A stretch of 40,279 nucleotides of DNA. Origin: a virus. Positions 1-4,842 of this stretch are shown here, in pieces. Each line of letters begins with the position of its first letter. The stretch's first letter is position 1. Under the pieces are notes generated by a model. It saw nothing but the letters and a program-made list of their open reading frames with translations, was not told where the DNA came from and searched no databases. The position numbers and the translations under genes were made by a program. The stretch spans positions 1-40,279 of IMG/VR virus record IMGVR_UViG_3300007725_000009; one strand, given 5' to 3'.

Positions 1-42
1 AAAGTGTCAGTTGTGTGTATTGATTAATAAGGAAACTATATT

Positions 43-198
43 ATGTTTATGATGAAAAGAATTACATTGAAGTCTGGTGGTACATTAATCACTCGTAGTG
101 AAGTTGCTTTAGAGCAAGTTAAGGAAACCTTTAAAGATCAGATCGTTAAGATCGAGGATACCAATTATTCTGAATTGAACACTACAATGGAACAGTAA
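43..198 (+). CDS. hypothetical protein, 51 aa
   Basis: I do not recognise this small ORF. It runs from ATG at 43 to TAA at 196-198. An AAGGA ribosome-binding site at 29-33 sits about nine bases before the start, which is why I accept it despite its size. The product is charged and soluble-looking, beginning MFMMKRITLKSGG, with no cysteine and no membrane segment. The next small ORF starts nine bases after its stop, so the two probably share a transcript. The first 42 bases of the window probably hold the end of an upstream gene, but two reading frames are possible and I cannot choose between them. Confidence 0.5.
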   Translation: MFMMKRITLKSGGTLITRSEVALEQVKETFKDQIVKIEDTNYSELNTTMEQ

Positions 199-206
199 GG
201 TGTTGA

Positions 207-314
207 ATGACACGGATAGACAAAGAAGTAATTGCAAATGGTGTGTTCGAACTCATAAGACTCGTAGCATACATTTTAATTTGCATAGCTACAATTAAGT
301 ACATTGCATATTAA
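207..314 (+). CDS. small predicted membrane protein, 35 aa
   Basis: This very short ORF runs from ATG at 207 to TAA at 312-314, with AAGG at 197-200 as a plausible ribosome-binding site. About eleven polar residues (MTRIDKEVIAN) are followed by a single hydrophobic stretch of about 20 residues, so a one-pass inner-membrane peptide is likely. Small membrane peptides of this kind are common in the accessory regions of T4-like phages. I do not recognise the family. Its stop lies just before the 1-kb region that has no genes and is rich in RNA hairpins. Confidence 0.4.
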   Translation: MTRIDKEVIANGVFELIRLVAYILICIATIKYIAY

Positions 315-329
315 CAAAAGGATCCCTGA

Positions 330-384
330 GTCCCCCATGTGTTGGTTGGCGTGAAGAGAAATCTTCCGAGAGGTTGGTGGGGAC
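330..384 (+). other. RNA hairpin domain with GAAA tetraloop
   Basis: The outer helix GTCCCC (330-335) pairs with GGGGAC (379-384). Inside it lies the perfect hairpin GAAGA-GAAA-TCTTC (353-366). That hairpin extends by C350-G368 and G351-C367 with one bulged base. GNRA tetraloops are typical of folded RNAs with tertiary contacts. This is probably the 5' domain of the candidate large RNA. Confidence 0.55.
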
Positions 385-544
385 ACGAGACGAAGATAGA
401 GGTTGGTGTTTTAAAAGGGGTTAATATCCCCAATAGACCTGTGAGTCAACTTCTTATGTCGCAAATGAAGGAACTGAAATCCGTATTGTCGACGGTGGGA
501 CGTTCCGGAAAACAGTCGTTCCGTATGGGTGTGGCCAATCACCC

Positions 545-552
545 TATAAATA
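545..552 (+). promoter_or_regulatory. T4-type late promoter motif TATAAATA inside the RNA region
   Basis: This is an exact match to the T4 late promoter -10 element. Transcription would start near 559. The resulting RNA would cover most of the structured region and could read into the receiver-domain gene at 1321. A chance AT-rich match cannot be excluded, because this 8-mer is expected a few times in 40 kb. Confidence 0.4.
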
Positions 553-831
553 AAGCAGAGTGTAAGCGGTGGGCTTCAAACCCCATTTAAGGAAACAGGT
601 AGACAAATAGCAACACCTCAGTGACATGTTGGCAAGTTAAAGTTAGTCGTAAAACGCCATAGACTATCTACTTAAGATCACTAGGTTGGGATTGGAAGTT
701 GCGATGCTGATGACTCCCATAGGTCAGCACTATATCTCAGGGTCTTAGTTGTTACGATCTCTCAGTTAAAAGCTGTCGTAACGTAAAGCGAAGTCCAATA
801 TGATTAGCTCCTAAGGGTGCCCTGAGGCCAA

Positions 832-934
832 TTTTAGAAAGCAGATTGGGTAAAGCGTGGAAAGTGTGCTAGCCTCCACAGCGAGAAGTACCGATACGGC
901 TTCTCTCAGCCATGGTCCAGTCTGTTTTCTAAAG
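832..934 (+). repeat. RNA module A: 19-bp closing helix with branched interior
   Basis: Positions 833-851 pair continuously with 915-933 (19 base pairs, four of them G-U or U-G). Inside are two hairpins: GTGGA/TCCAC (857-861/875-879), and GAGAAG/CTTCTC (883-888/900-905) with an inner CCG/CGG. The layout suggests a three-way junction with single-stranded AAAGC at the branch. Sequence elements AAAGCAG, GTAAAGCGTGG and CAGTCTGTTTTCTAAA recur in module B at 1230-1307. The downstream helix 931-942/977-988 shares bases with the last pairs of this helix, so the two may exchange. Confidence 0.6.
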
Positions 935-988
935 AGCATCACCCCAGTTAAGTCTGGAGCACATCTGATAAAGTGTGTGGTGCTCTTT
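931..988 (+). other. 12-bp RNA hairpin downstream of module A
   Basis: AAAGAGCATCAC (931-942) pairs with GTGGTGCTCTTT (977-988) over 12 positions with a single U-G pair. The 34-base loop contains an inner CCAG/CTGG stem. The wobble pair again favours the plus strand as the transcript. Confidence 0.55.
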
Positions 989-1193
989 CTAAAGTACATT
1001 GAAAACACAGCAACTAGATCCCCTTACATGGCTGCAGTTTGGGATGGTGTTCTAGGAAAGCGGATCAGTGTACTTTCTAATTCACAGTGATGCTCAAATC
1101 AGGCTCCACTACTCCAGTGTATGGAAGATAGAGAGCCTAAGCCTATCCTGAGAAGAACCTCCTTGTAATTCCTATGTGCACGTAGGTTGATAA

Positions 1194-1227
1194 TACTGGA
1201 TAAGGATCGAAAGGTCGGGAGCCAGTA
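1194..1227 (+). other. RNA hairpin enclosing a second GAAA tetraloop
   Basis: TACTGG (1194-1199) pairs with CCAGTA (1222-1227). Inside, GATC-GAAA-GGTC (1205-1216) forms a short hairpin with one U-G pair and a GAAA loop. It lies just upstream of module B. Confidence 0.5.
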
Positions 1228-1229
1228 AC

Positions 1230-1307
1230 TTTTACAAAGCAGGCTGCGTAAAGCGTGGTAAGGTTCAGCGAGTACGTAGAAGACCACGTACAGTCTGTTT
1301 TCTAAAA
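1230..1307 (+). repeat. RNA module B: diverged copy of module A, next to a start codon
   Basis: Positions 1230-1234 pair with 1303-1307 and 1236-1246 pair with 1291-1301, separated by one C-C mismatch. Compared with module A the helix position is kept while bases change: U846-G920 becomes C1244-G1293, and A845-U921 becomes G1243-U1294. These are compensatory or pairing-neutral changes. Inside is either GTGGT/ACCAC (1255-1259/1283-1287) or GTACGT/ACGTAC (1272-1277/1286-1291); the two are mutually exclusive. The 3' strand ends just before the weak ribosome-binding site (GAGA at 1309-1312) of the receiver-domain gene, so it could act as a 5' leader element. Confidence 0.55.
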
Positions 1308-1320
1308 AGAGAAACCCCTA

Positions 1321-1683
1321 ATGAAAAAGAAAGTCCTAATAGTAGACGACGATTTAACAATCATTAATGTATATAAACGAGTCCTCGCTAAGAACGGGTA
1401 TGAACCAATAGTGATGCGTTCCCCTCGTAAAGCGGACCTTGAAAACATACCTGAAGTCGACATCGCGATAGTCGATATGGTAATGCCTTATGTAAGTGGA
1501 TTTGATTTTGTGTTGTACTTACATGAAAAGAAAATCAATATACCAGTACTGATAGTGTCCGGCGATAAAGGAATCGCCAGGATGGTTACAACTATCAGAA
1601 GGGGTGAACTAACCGATGGTTGGTTGTATAAACCTGTCGCAGGTCACCAACTAATCGCAAAGATTGAGGAAATCCTTTCTTGA
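1321..1683 (+). CDS. stand-alone CheY-like response regulator receiver domain
   Basis: The 120-residue product is a complete REC domain with no output domain. All key residues are present: acidic pocket Asp9-Asp11 in KKVLIVDDD, phosphoacceptor Asp52 in IVDMVMP, Ser80 in VLIVSGD and Lys104 in the YKPV motif. Such proteins take a phosphoryl group from a histidine kinase and bind a partner; CheY, for example, binds the flagellar switch. No kinase gene lies in the window, so any kinase would come from the host. That makes interference with host two-component or chemotaxis signalling a reasonable inference. The ribosome-binding site is weak, and the leader is the structured RNA region, whose module B ends 13 bases before the ATG. 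Confidence 0.85.
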   Translation: MKKKVLIVDDDLTIINVYKRVLAKNGYEPIVMRSPRKADLENIPEVDIAIVDMVMPYVSGFDFVLYLHEKKINIPVLIVSGDKGIARMVTTIRRGELTDGWLYKPVAGHQLIAKIEEILS

Positions 1684-1706
1684 TCTAACAAAATAGGAAT
1701 TAAGTC

Positions 1707-2015
1707 ATGAAAAAACTAATCCTCGCTGCGGCATTGTTTTCTTCTGTAACATTTGCTTCTCAACCTAATGCTCAACTCCCCGCTGTTTGCATGCCCCTCG
1801 CCGACTTCCTAGAAGGGATGAAGAAGTATAACGAAGAGCCCGTATTCATGGGCGAAGTTATGATCGAGTCAGACCATGAAATATTCAAGCTTGTATTTGT
1901 CAACGACGAAACTGGTTCTTGGACTTCTGCGCTTGTGAATAAAACTGTAAAGGCTGCGTGTGTCGAATCGACTGGCGTTGGGTTCAATAGCTTCGCTGTC
2001 GGGACCCGATTGTAA
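1707..2015 (+). CDS. small exported protein of unknown function
   Basis: The 102-residue product begins with a classic signal peptide (MKKLILAAALFSSVTFAS, cleavage probably near residue 18), so the mature protein of about 84 residues should be periplasmic or secreted. Two cysteines at about 28 and 85 could form a disulfide. A G-[ST]-W-T-type stretch (ETGSWTSALV) is shared, as far as I remember, with unnamed small exported proteins of many marine myoviruses. AGGA at 1695-1698 gives normal ribosome-binding spacing. It follows the receiver gene by 23 bases and may be cotranscribed. Its function is unknown; a role in envelope modification or superinfection exclusion is only a guess. Confidence 0.65.
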   Translation: MKKLILAAALFSSVTFASQPNAQLPAVCMPLADFLEGMKKYNEEPVFMGEVMIESDHEIFKLVFVNDETGSWTSALVNKTVKAACVESTGVGFNSFAVGTRL

Positions 2016-2064
2016 CATATACTTAAATGTTATAACGATATTCTAAAATATTTTTAAAAATCGC

Positions 2065-2093
2065 TTTACTTTCCAGCAACCTTCAACTATAAT
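2065..2093 (+). promoter_or_regulatory. sigma70-like promoter for the ArdC-like/gp33/gp59 block
   Basis: TTTACT at 2065-2070 and a perfect TATAAT at 2088-2093 are separated by exactly 17 bases, preceded by an AT-rich tract (2040-2062) that could act as an UP element. The first gene starts 30 bases downstream. The same hexamers and spacing recur before gene 32 at 3818-3846. Confidence 0.65.
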
Positions 2094-2123
2094 ACATGTA
2101 TAAATTGAGTTGAGGAATATATC

Positions 2124-2387
2124 ATGATTAACTTTGTAACTGGAAAACCTTACACTGGTGAAAACGCAATGATCCTTGCGGAATCAGGTTTTTCTGACCA
2201 GCGTTTTATGACATTCAACCAAGCACGTAGCTGTGGACGCAAAGTCCTTAAAGGTTCTAAAGGCATTCAGCTGATGCGCGTCATTGAGAAAGAAGTTCGA
2301 AACGAAAAGACTGGTAAGCTGGAAAAGAAAAAGCTGCCAAAACGTTTCACTGTATTCAATGTAGCCCAGACTGAAGAGGTGGCTTAA
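2124..2387 (+). CDS. ArdC N-terminal-like antirestriction/ssDNA-binding domain protein
   Basis: The 87-residue product resembles the N-terminal domain of ArdC antirestriction proteins (DUF1738). It has the opening Y-T-G-x-N-A pattern (KPYTGENAMIL), a W/F-M-T-F-x-Q-A segment (RFMTFNQARSCG), a G-x-K-V-x-K-G-x-K-G segment (GRKVLKGSKGIQL), and the end signature V-F-N-V-x-Q-T-E. In ArdC this domain binds single-stranded DNA and is followed by a metallopeptidase-like domain; here the latter is absent and the protein stops right after the signature. Likely roles are protection of incoming or replicating phage DNA, or simple ssDNA binding. It is first in the block led by the promoter at 2065-2093, which fits early expression. 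Confidence 0.65.
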   Translation: MINFVTGKPYTGENAMILAESGFSDQRFMTFNQARSCGRKVLKGSKGIQLMRVIEKEVRNEKTGKLEKKKLPKRFTVFNVAQTEEVA

Positions 2388-2388
2388 T

Positions 2389-2700
2389 ATGAGCACCTCA
2401 GCCCGCAAGAAGGAGCAGCGGCAGCGAGAAATGAAAGCTGCAGCTGCTCGCGCCAAGTACGAAAAAACCCGTATCAAAAAACGCAAAACGGAGTTCAAAG
2501 AATATGTGCCCACGGAGAGCTACGCTCGTGAAACGCCAAGCTACGAAAGCCTCAAGACAACGTTGTGCGATACTTCTAGACCAGGAGATAAGCGATACAC
2601 CGGAGACTACATCACCGGAATCACAATCGTCCACAAAAGCGGACTGGCTCCAGTTTCAAGAGGAATTGATCCGAAAGATTACGCAACGATGCGGAGGTGA
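2389..2700 (+). CDS. hypothetical phage protein, basic N-terminus
   Basis: The 103-residue product starts one base after the previous stop (TAATATG), so translation is probably coupled. The first about 35 residues are rich in Lys, Arg, Ala and Glu (KKEQRQREMKAAAARAKYEK) and look like a charged helix that could bind nucleic acid. The second half contains YTGDYITGITIVHKSGLAPV, a stretch I associate with unnamed phage proteins of similar size. No function can be assigned. Its 3' end carries the strongest Shine-Dalgarno sequence in the region, serving the next ORF. Confidence 0.6.
   Translation: MSTSARKKEQRQREMKAAAARAKYEKTRIKKRKTEFKEYVPTESYARETPSYESLKTTLCDTSRPGDKRYTGDYITGITIVHKSGLAPVSRGIDPKDYATMRR
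2693..2700 (+). promoter_or_regulatory. perfect Shine-Dalgarno for a 16-codon ORF
   Basis: GGAGGTGA matches the anti-SD over eight bases, and the following ATG (2704) is at ideal spacing. The only ORF it can serve is the 16-residue one at 2704-2754. Confidence 0.6.
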
Positions 2701-2703
2701 TAA

Positions 2704-2754
2704 ATGAAACATATTATATTGACTGTATTCGAAACAACCAAAGGAGTGAATTGA
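2704..2754 (+). CDS. 16-residue leader or micro-peptide
   Basis: ATG at 2704 follows an ideal Shine-Dalgarno and encodes MKHIILTVFETTKGVN. The stop is one base before the ATG of the next gene at 2756, and that gene's AAAGGAG site lies inside the micro-ORF. The arrangement suggests translational coupling, where ribosomes finishing the peptide feed the next start. Alternatively it is a real peptide with its own role. I see no run of rare or regulatory codons typical of attenuation leaders. Confidence 0.4.
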   Translation: MKHIILTVFETTKGVN

Positions 2755-2755
2755 A

Positions 2756-3010
2756 ATGTTTAACCGTGATGAAATGTTTACTGCCCTCTCTACTGGAATT
2801 TACCGTGTAGTATTTGAGAAGGTTAATGGGGAAACTCGAGATATGACTTGTACTCGCCAACTTGATCGCATCCCTGAAGACAAACGTCCTAAAGGTGACG
2901 CTAATATCACCGCTCCAGGCGGACATGCAGTACCAGCGTTTGATACTAGCAAGCAGGAATGGCGTTCGTTCCGTGCTGACAAAGTAACAATCTTTGAGAA
3001 GAAAGGGTAA
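2756..3010 (+). CDS. SH3-like beta-barrel small phage protein (DUF2693-like)
   Basis: The 84-residue product resembles the small phage proteins annotated as SH3 beta-barrel fold or DUF2693. It has an F-x-K-x-x-G-x-x-R-x-M-x-C-T strand pair (FEKVNGETRDMTCT), an R-x-x-P middle segment, and the end pattern W-R-S-F-R-x-D-x-V-T. Family members are found in replication/accessory regions of T4-like phages without a proven role. AAAGGAG at 2740-2746 is its ribosome-binding site, within the preceding micro-ORF. The gene is followed at once by gene 33. Confidence 0.55.
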   Translation: MFNRDEMFTALSTGIYRVVFEKVNGETRDMTCTRQLDRIPEDKRPKGDANITAPGGHAVPAFDTSKQEWRSFRADKVTIFEKKG

Positions 3011-3011
3011 A

Positions 3012-3236
3012 ATGGAAGAACAATTTCTCAATCCCAAGAAGTTCTCCATGTTAGTGGAACAGCGTGTCAAGGTTAGCTCTACTGGCTACCTTGATACCAT
3101 TATGGAACTTTGCGACGAAATGAGCCTCGACTTTGAGGACATACCTTCCCTGATTACTAATGTGATCAAAGGTAAAATTGAAGCTGAGGCAATACAACTT
3201 AACTATATGAAGGGTGGTAACACTTTACCAATATGA
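3012..3236 (+). CDS. 33: late-transcription coactivator, gp33-like
   Basis: The 74-residue product matches T4 gp33-type coactivators of marine phages: an FLNPKKFSMLVE opening, a helical middle (TGYLDTIMELCDE) and the end pattern I-E-A-E-A-x-x-L-N. In T4, gp33 binds the beta flap of host RNA polymerase and links it to the gp45 sliding clamp, so late promoters fire on replicating DNA. I start at ATG 3012 rather than the upstream in-frame ATG at 2994, because AAAGGG at 3002-3007 fits and the extra residues overlap the preceding gene. Its stop overlaps the gene 59 start (ATGA). The order 33-59-32 is the T4 order. Many TATAAATA motifs in this window are its expected targets. Confidence 0.75.
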   Translation: MEEQFLNPKKFSMLVEQRVKVSSTGYLDTIMELCDEMSLDFEDIPSLITNVIKGKIEAEAIQLNYMKGGNTLPI

Positions 3237-3829
3237 CTATGGCACTTGAACCTTTTGACGCTTACCGATTTTACAACGCTCTCAAATTACATTTTGGTGG
3301 AACGTATGACGCCATAAAATATCAATACAAGACGAGCGCTAACCAGAAATCGTTTTGGAAGAGAAAGGACAAGTTCTTCTTCGCTAAAATTGCCAAGAAG
3401 TTCAACGATCCGCATGACCTGATCAACTACTATGTATCATTCTTCGTCAATGACTCAAAATGGGTCGGTGATATGCTAAAGGACGAAGATACATATTTGA
3501 AATGGTTAAAGAAAGTTGAATCTCTTGGCTACTTGGTGGAACAAGATCTCTATACTCTAGAATCTTCGCACGGCTCGTTCGACGACTTATTCAAAGTTGA
3601 AGACGGTCAGTATCCCCCAATCATCCAGAGTTATCTCGCCGATGAAATCATGCTCGAGACTGTCGTAGTCTTAGATCAAATGCTTGGTTTCGTTAGGAAA
3701 GCCGATAAGAAGGTTACAGATACAATAATGTGGCCAGACATAAAGACCAAAATCGAAAAGTATAGTCCCTTCTTATCGGTGGACCAAAATAAAGTCAAAA
3801 AATCTATTCTAAAGGTATTTACTTCTTAA
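3233..3829 (+). CDS. 59: replicative helicase loader, gp59-like
   Basis: The 198-residue product matches T4 gp59 (217 aa) in its all-helical pattern and its start: PFDAYRFYNALKLHF, then Y-D-A-I-K-Y, a lysine-rich SFWKRKDKFFFAK segment, and DLINYYVSFFVNDSKWVGD. In T4, gp59 binds fork DNA and gp32 and loads the gp41 helicase. Neighbours gp33 and gp32 support the call. ATG 3233 overlaps the gene 33 stop; a second in-frame ATG at 3239 is an alternative. After the stop, 80 bases carry the gene 32 promoter. Confidence 0.85.
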   Translation: MTMALEPFDAYRFYNALKLHFGGTYDAIKYQYKTSANQKSFWKRKDKFFFAKIAKKFNDPHDLINYYVSFFVNDSKWVGDMLKDEDTYLKWLKKVESLGYLVEQDLYTLESSHGSFDDLFKVEDGQYPPIIQSYLADEIMLETVVVLDQMLGFVRKADKKVTDTIMWPDIKTKIEKYSPFLSVDQNKVKKSILKVFTS

Positions 3830-3846
3830 TGAAAACCCTATATAAT
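3818..3846 (+). promoter_or_regulatory. sigma70-like promoter for gene 32
   Basis: TTTACT (3818-3823), 17 bases, TATAAT (3841-3846). Gene 32 starts 63 bases downstream, leaving an A-rich leader (3850-3909) in which autogenous gp32 binding is conceivable. No MotA box (TGCTTTA) was seen at the T4 middle-promoter position. Confidence 0.6.
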
Positions 3847-3909
3847 AGGCTCTCGTTATGAATAAAGTGGATAATTAAAACATACTAAGCAATACAAGGA
3901 TACATACAT

Positions 3910-4815
3910 ATGTCATTTGCATCTCTAAAAAAATCTCGCTCATCTTCTATGGACAAACTGCTTAAAGCGGCAGAAAAAGTAGGTGGTGGTGAAAAGAAAT
4001 CTTATGGTGACGACCGTCAGTGGAAACCAACTCGCGATAAAAGCGGCAATGGTTACGCTGTAATCCGATTCCTACCGCCAGCAGAAGGTGAAGACCTTCC
4101 ATGGGTCCAGTACTGGTCACACGGCTTCCAAGGTCCAACTGGTAAATGGTACATCGAAAATTCTTTGACTTCAATCGGTCAAACTGACCCAGTCTCTGAA
4201 TACAACTCAACGCTTTGGAATAGCGGTTCTGAAGAGGACAAAGAACAGGCTCGTAAGCAGAAACGTCGACTACACTACGTAGCAAACGTTCTTGTTGTTT
4301 CCGACCCAGCTAATCCTCAGAATGAAGGTCAGGTAAAACTCTACACCTTTGGTAAGAAAATCTTTGATAAAATCATGGATAAGATGCAGCCAGAGTTTGC
4401 GGGTGAAGAGCCAATGAACCCATTCGATATGTGGGAAGGTGCTGAATTTAAGATTAAGATTCGTCAGGTTTCCGGATACCCTAACTACGATTCTTCTGAA
4501 TTTGCGGCTCCTTCTGAACTATTTGAAGGCGACGATGAGTCTAAAGAAGAAGTATACAACAAACTGTATAAACTTTCTGAGTTCACCGACCCAGCTAATT
4601 ACAAATCGTACAGTGAGTTGAAGAAGAAACTTGATCAGGTTCTCGGCGGTAACTCTACCCCAATGACTACTGCTGAGTCAATCGACCTTGATGAAGTTGC
4701 TCCTGCGCCAGTGCAAAAGGTAGCTGCCCCAAAACCAGCGCCAGCTGTTGAGGAAGAAGTTGAAGAAGACGATGACACTCTATCGTACTTTGCTAAACTG
4801 GCTTCTGACAGTTAA
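3910..4815 (+). CDS. 32: single-stranded DNA-binding protein, gp32-like
   Basis: At 301 residues this equals the length of T4 gp32. It has a basic/serine-rich N-terminus (SLKKSRSSS) like the LAST motif used for cooperative binding, an OB-fold core including RLHYVANVLVVSDP and GKKIFDKIMDKM, and an acidic tail (EEEVEEDDD) expected to recruit replication partners. The zinc ligands of T4 (His64, Cys77, Cys87, Cys90) are not kept: the matching region around residues 71-100 (ENSLTSIGQTDPVSEYNS) has no cysteine, and the whole protein has none. It must therefore fold without the zinc ribbon. It has its own promoter upstream and a strong terminator downstream, as expected for a gene needing high separate expression. 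Confidence 0.92.
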   Translation: MSFASLKKSRSSSMDKLLKAAEKVGGGEKKSYGDDRQWKPTRDKSGNGYAVIRFLPPAEGEDLPWVQYWSHGFQGPTGKWYIENSLTSIGQTDPVSEYNSTLWNSGSEEDKEQARKQKRRLHYVANVLVVSDPANPQNEGQVKLYTFGKKIFDKIMDKMQPEFAGEEPMNPFDMWEGAEFKIKIRQVSGYPNYDSSEFAAPSELFEGDDESKEEVYNKLYKLSEFTDPANYKSYSELKKKLDQVLGGNSTPMTTAESIDLDEVAPAPVQKVAAPKPAPAVEEEVEEDDDTLSYFAKLASDS

Positions 4816-4823
4816 GACTAGGA

Positions 4824-4842
4824 GGGAGCCCCAGTGGCTCCC
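4824..4842 (+). terminator. intrinsic terminator after gene 32
   Basis: GGGAGCC (4824-4830) pairs with GGCTCCC (4836-4842) around a five-base loop and is followed by ATTTATCC, a weak T tract. It lies between the gene 32 stop and the endolysin ribosome-binding site. It also argues against an endolysin start at GTG 4834, which falls inside the loop. Confidence 0.7.

Larger units (their letters stand above)
320..1318 (+). ncRNA. candidate large structured non-coding RNA (about 1 kb)
   Basis: No ORF in this stretch has a ribosome-binding site or a recognisable product, yet it is filled with consecutive complementary segments. Examples are 330-335/379-384 enclosing a GAAA-capped hairpin (353-366), 417-420/428-431, 481-484/492-495, 497-502/517-522, 527-531/540-544, 569-573/582-586, 611-615/627-631, 706-710/724-728, 751-757/776-782, 810-816/821-827, 833-851/915-933, 931-942/977-988, 1014-1022/1041-1055 (bulged), 1101-1106/1133-1138, 1171-1176/1181-1186 and 1194-1199/1222-1227 enclosing a second GAAA loop (1205-1216). 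Several helices contain G-U pairs that would be A-C mismatches on the minus strand, so the plus strand is the likely transcript. The octamer GTAAAGCG occurs at 783, 850 and 1248, with a shorter variant at 563. Size, density of helices and phage context recall the giant ornate RNAs GOLLD and ROOL, but I cannot show homology. It could instead be several adjacent smaller RNAs. The helices were found by eye, not by a folding program. Confidence 0.6.

Noticed and set aside
339-590. 83-codon ORF in the hairpin-rich region
   Set aside because: It needs a GTG start, with the nearest AAGGA about 16 bases away. Its sequence is that of several strong RNA stems including a GAAA hairpin, and the product looks like no protein family.
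560-590. tRNA-like T-arm (GTGGG, CTTCAAAC, CCCAT)
   Set aside because: The loop is eight rather than seven bases, and no acceptor, D-arm or anticodon arm can be built around it. It is treated as one more hairpin of the large RNA.
811-1287. Short ORFs of 62-77 codons on both strands of the RNA region
   Set aside because: None has a ribosome-binding site; they overlap each other and coincide with the paired segments of modules A and B.
315-1320. Group I or group II intron
   Set aside because: GAAA loops and a receptor-like element fit an intron. However, the flanking ORFs are complete and unrelated, no split gene is visible, and I could not find a convincing P3-P7 core or domain V. A covariance-model search would settle it.
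1427-1434. Further GTAAAGCG copies at 1427 and near 25725 as part of the RNA repeat family
   Set aside because: Both lie within clear coding sequence and lack the neighbouring AAAGCAG element; one or two chance occurrences of an octamer are expected in 40 kb.
2013-2032. Terminator after the exported-protein gene
   Set aside because: TAACAT/ATGTTA is a perfect but entirely weak A-T-rich stem with no T tract directly after it.
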